Below, one piece after another: positions 8,282 to 11,228 of a DNA stretch of 11,228 nt (within the stretch, counting starts at the first letter, position 1; each line of letters opens with the position of its first letter). The stretch lies in contig CAMLDK010000023.1 of assembly GCA_946478995.1 (NCBI GenBank), positions 1-11,228 of the forward strand, given 5' to 3'. This DNA is from an uncultured Candidatus Saccharibacteria bacterium (GTDB taxonomy: Bacteria > Patescibacteria > Saccharimonadia > Saccharimonadales > 2-12-FULL-41-12). Under the pieces are notes generated by a model. That model ran no database searches. It was not told the origin of the DNA and was given only the letters and a program-made list of their open reading frames with translations. The translations under genes were made by a program, and so were the position numbers.

Positions 8282-8310
8282 AATATACTCCTTTAATATC
8301 GTTCATGCAA
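8282..8310 (-). promoter_or_regulatory. Candidate sigma70-type promoter for the 333-residue metal-site gene
   Basis: On the minus strand TTGCAT (8305-8310) and TATATT (8282-8287) are 17 bp apart; the -10 matches five of six bases but the -35 only three. The -35 lies inside the end of the antiporter gene. A start near 8275 would leave a leader of about 37 nt. A second -10-like GATAAT (8250-8255) lies 11 nt before the ATG. Read-through from the antiporter gene is an equally good explanation for expression. Confidence 0.3.
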
Positions 8311-9603
8311 CAGTTTTCTTACTTTATTCAGATAAAGCGGATTGCCCGAAGATTTACCCCTGAAGATTGAAAGTATATAGCTTGAGAAAAGAATCGACGG
8401 CTTAGTTAAGAAAGTAGTAGTTATAGCCATAAGAACAAGCGCAGAGAAGACCGTGGTGCTTATTATACCCTCGGCAAGCAAGATATTTAAAACGACAATT
8501 TCCATCAGACCTTTGGTCTGCATAAGTATGCCGCCCTTTATAGCGGTTCTGGCAGGAGTCTTGTTGATGAAATATTCCGGTAGGGCAGTGCCGAGAATTT
8601 TGCCAGTCATTGAAATAACCGTCGCTAATGCAAAAAATATCCAAGCGGCACTATCGTCAAATGAAAAGAATGTTTTTAAGCCGGTCAGGATAAAATAAAA
8701 AGGCATCAAAGCCACCATAGTAAACTCTTCAAAAGCCTTATAAAGCCCGGTCCTGACTTCGCCTGGCAGTACGGCCCCGAAAATAAAAGCTCCGAAGACA
8801 TAGTGTATGCCGATTAGTTCCGTGGCTAGGGCAGAAGCTAATATTCCTACGACGACCACGGCAAACTGGCTACTGGAGGGGGTATCTGTAAGCAACTTTC
8901 GGGCAGCTAAGTGCTTTGCGGTTCTTCGTACTACAGTTTGCATAAACAGCAAAAATAGAATAACTAAGCTAACGGTCTGAATAACTGCATTCAACTTGTG
9001 TGTTTCGTTATTTGGCGAGGCAACAATCACAAGGCAGCCAATTAATATCCAGAGGCTTACATCGTTAATAGCGGCATATCCTAAGACGCGTTTGCCTATA
9101 GCTGTATTGATCAATTTAAGTTCAATAAGTATAGCGCTAAGAACTGGCAATGCCGTAACTGCGATGGCTATAGCAATTCCGATTACATACGCCCATTTAT
9201 TAGTATCGGCGCCAATGTAGGGTTCTTTAAAAAAGGCCAGGGCAAGCAGGCCGCCAAGCAGCATGGGTATTAATAATGTACTGAAGCTGGTCGCAAAGAA
9301 GGCATAGCTCTTTTTGGTCACTGTTTTCATATCAAAATGAAGGCCTGTCAGGAATCCAAAAAAACAAAGCCCGAACCATGCTATGCCGTTTAGAACGTTA
9401 AGCGACTGCTGGGAAAACAGGTCATTATAAATTTCGGGCAAGTACCTTCCCAGAATAGTAGGTCCAAGAGCTACTCCTAGAAATATCTGAATGACCACTA
9501 GCGGGGCAAATTTATGAACGAAGTTTAAGCGCCATAACAAAAAAGGGGCTCCGATTAAAATCAAAGCCTGAATTAAAAATAAGGCCTCCGTAGATATATG
9601 CAT
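8293..9603 (-). CDS. CPA2-family cation/proton antiporter, CHX-like
   Basis: The 436-residue, highly hydrophobic protein has roughly 12-13 predicted membrane spans and should exchange monovalent cations (Na+ or K+) for protons at the cytoplasmic membrane. Family marks are FGFLTGLHFDMK (82-93), ALPVLSAILIELKLI (151-165), the ion-binding pair Asn180-Asp181 in AAINDVSLW, PFYFILTGLKT (301-311, with the helix-10 type Lys310) and MQTKGLMEIVVLNI (361-374). The last three resemble bacterial and plant CHX-type members of CPA2. The ND pair, instead of the DD of NapA-like electrogenic exchangers, is often linked with electroneutral exchange, but this is not a rule in CHX proteins. There is no C-terminal TrkA-N/RCK or universal-stress-type regulatory domain: only about 25 polar residues follow the last span. 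The gene lies 77 bp downstream of atpC behind a candidate promoter. The start ATG has no good Shine-Dalgarno sequence but places the first membrane span correctly. Substrate ion is unknown. Confidence 0.92.
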   Translation of the reverse strand: MHISTEALFLIQALILIGAPFLLWRLNFVHKFAPLVVIQIFLGVALGPTILGRYLPEIYNDLFSQQSLNVLNGIAWFGLCFFGFLTGLHFDMKTVTKKSYAFFATSFSTLLIPMLLGGLLALAFFKEPYIGADTNKWAYVIGIAIAIAVTALPVLSAILIELKLINTAIGKRVLGYAAINDVSLWILIGCLVIVASPNNETHKLNAVIQTVSLVILFLLFMQTVVRRTAKHLAARKLLTDTPSSSQFAVVVVGILASALATELIGIHYVFGAFIFGAVLPGEVRTGLYKAFEEFTMVALMPFYFILTGLKTFFSFDDSAAWIFFALATVISMTGKILGTALPEYFINKTPARTAIKGGILMQTKGLMEIVVLNILLAEGIISTTVFSALVLMAITTTFLTKPSILFSSYILSIFRGKSSGNPLYLNKVRKLLHERY

Positions 9604-9618
9604 TTTTTACTAAAATTT

Positions 9619-9652
9619 ATAGTTTATTTTTAGCGAACCAAAAACAAACTAT
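9619..9652. repeat. 34-bp AT-rich inverted repeat between atpC and the antiporter gene
   Basis: The arms ATAGTTTATTTTT (9619-9631) and AAAAACAAACTAT (9640-9652) are 13 bp each with one mismatch, around the 8-base centre AGCGAACC. In RNA read from the minus strand the mismatch becomes a G-U pair, so all 13 positions can pair. No T-run follows either arm in the way a standard intrinsic terminator requires. It sits between the candidate -10 and the start codon of the antiporter, so an operator or a leader hairpin is plausible, as is an mRNA 3'-end stabilising stem for the atp transcript. Confidence 0.7.
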
Positions 9653-9675
9653 ACTCCTATAAAAATAGAAATCAA
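9648..9675 (-). promoter_or_regulatory. Candidate sigma70-type promoter for the antiporter gene
   Basis: On the minus strand TTGATT (9670-9675) and TATAGT (9648-9653) are 16 bp apart, matching the -35 and -10 consensus at four and five of six bases. Transcription would begin near 9641, leaving a leader of about 38 nt. The -10 overlaps one arm of a dyad (9619-9652). A competing -10-like TATAAA at 9616-9621, 12 nt before the ATG, would give an almost leaderless message but has no good -35. Confidence 0.4.
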
Positions 9676-9680
9676 GCCTT

Positions 9681-11228
<1,548 letters not shown>

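Noticed and set aside
9604..9680. Small RNA, riboswitch or small gene in the AT-rich gap after atpC
   Set aside because: At 77 bp with one simple dyad and candidate promoter hexamers, nothing resembles a known riboswitch core or a start-to-stop frame with a ribosome binding site.

Overview
The window looks like a chromosomal segment from a bacterium with a compact genome: six genes, gaps mostly under 80 bp, one 4-bp stop/start overlap, and no RNA genes, mobile elements or CRISPR. TGA ends purL, atpD and the 7237-8238 gene, so the standard stop code applies and TGA-to-glycine recoding is ruled out. The helicase-nuclease protein resembles a UvrD/PD-(D/E)XK fusion type that I associate with Candidate Phyla Radiation (Patescibacteria) genomes. 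A CPR bacterium, possibly Saccharibacteria-like, is my best guess at moderate confidence. A complete-looking large-type PurL would be unusual there.

Left half, plus strand (1-7211): the C-terminal two thirds of the large fused purine enzyme PurL (cut by the window start), then 1 bp later a GH37 trehalase-family protein, then 13 bp later a helicase-nuclease of 1071 residues. The tight spacing suggests one transcript, although purine synthesis, sugar hydrolysis and DNA repair have no obvious shared task.

Right half, minus strand (7237-11228), read from the right: the 3' part of atpD (F1 beta, cut by the window end), atpC (F1 epsilon, overlapping atpD by ATGA), an AT-rich 77-bp gap with a candidate promoter and a strong dyad, a CHX-like cation/proton antiporter, a 54-bp gap with another candidate promoter, and a protein of 333 residues carrying a beta-carbonic-anhydrase-like metal site (CxDxR and HxxCG). 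The two halves converge at 7212-7236.

The minus-strand genes could be read as a bioenergetic and pH-homeostasis neighbourhood: the F1Fo enzyme couples protons and ATP, the antiporter exchanges cations for protons, and a carbonic anhydrase-like enzyme would make protons and bicarbonate. This linkage is inference. The most interesting items are the carbonic anhydrase-like orphan, the trehalase homologue that keeps its catalytic pair but has lost several substrate-contact residues, and the 34-bp dyad next to the antiporter promoter.
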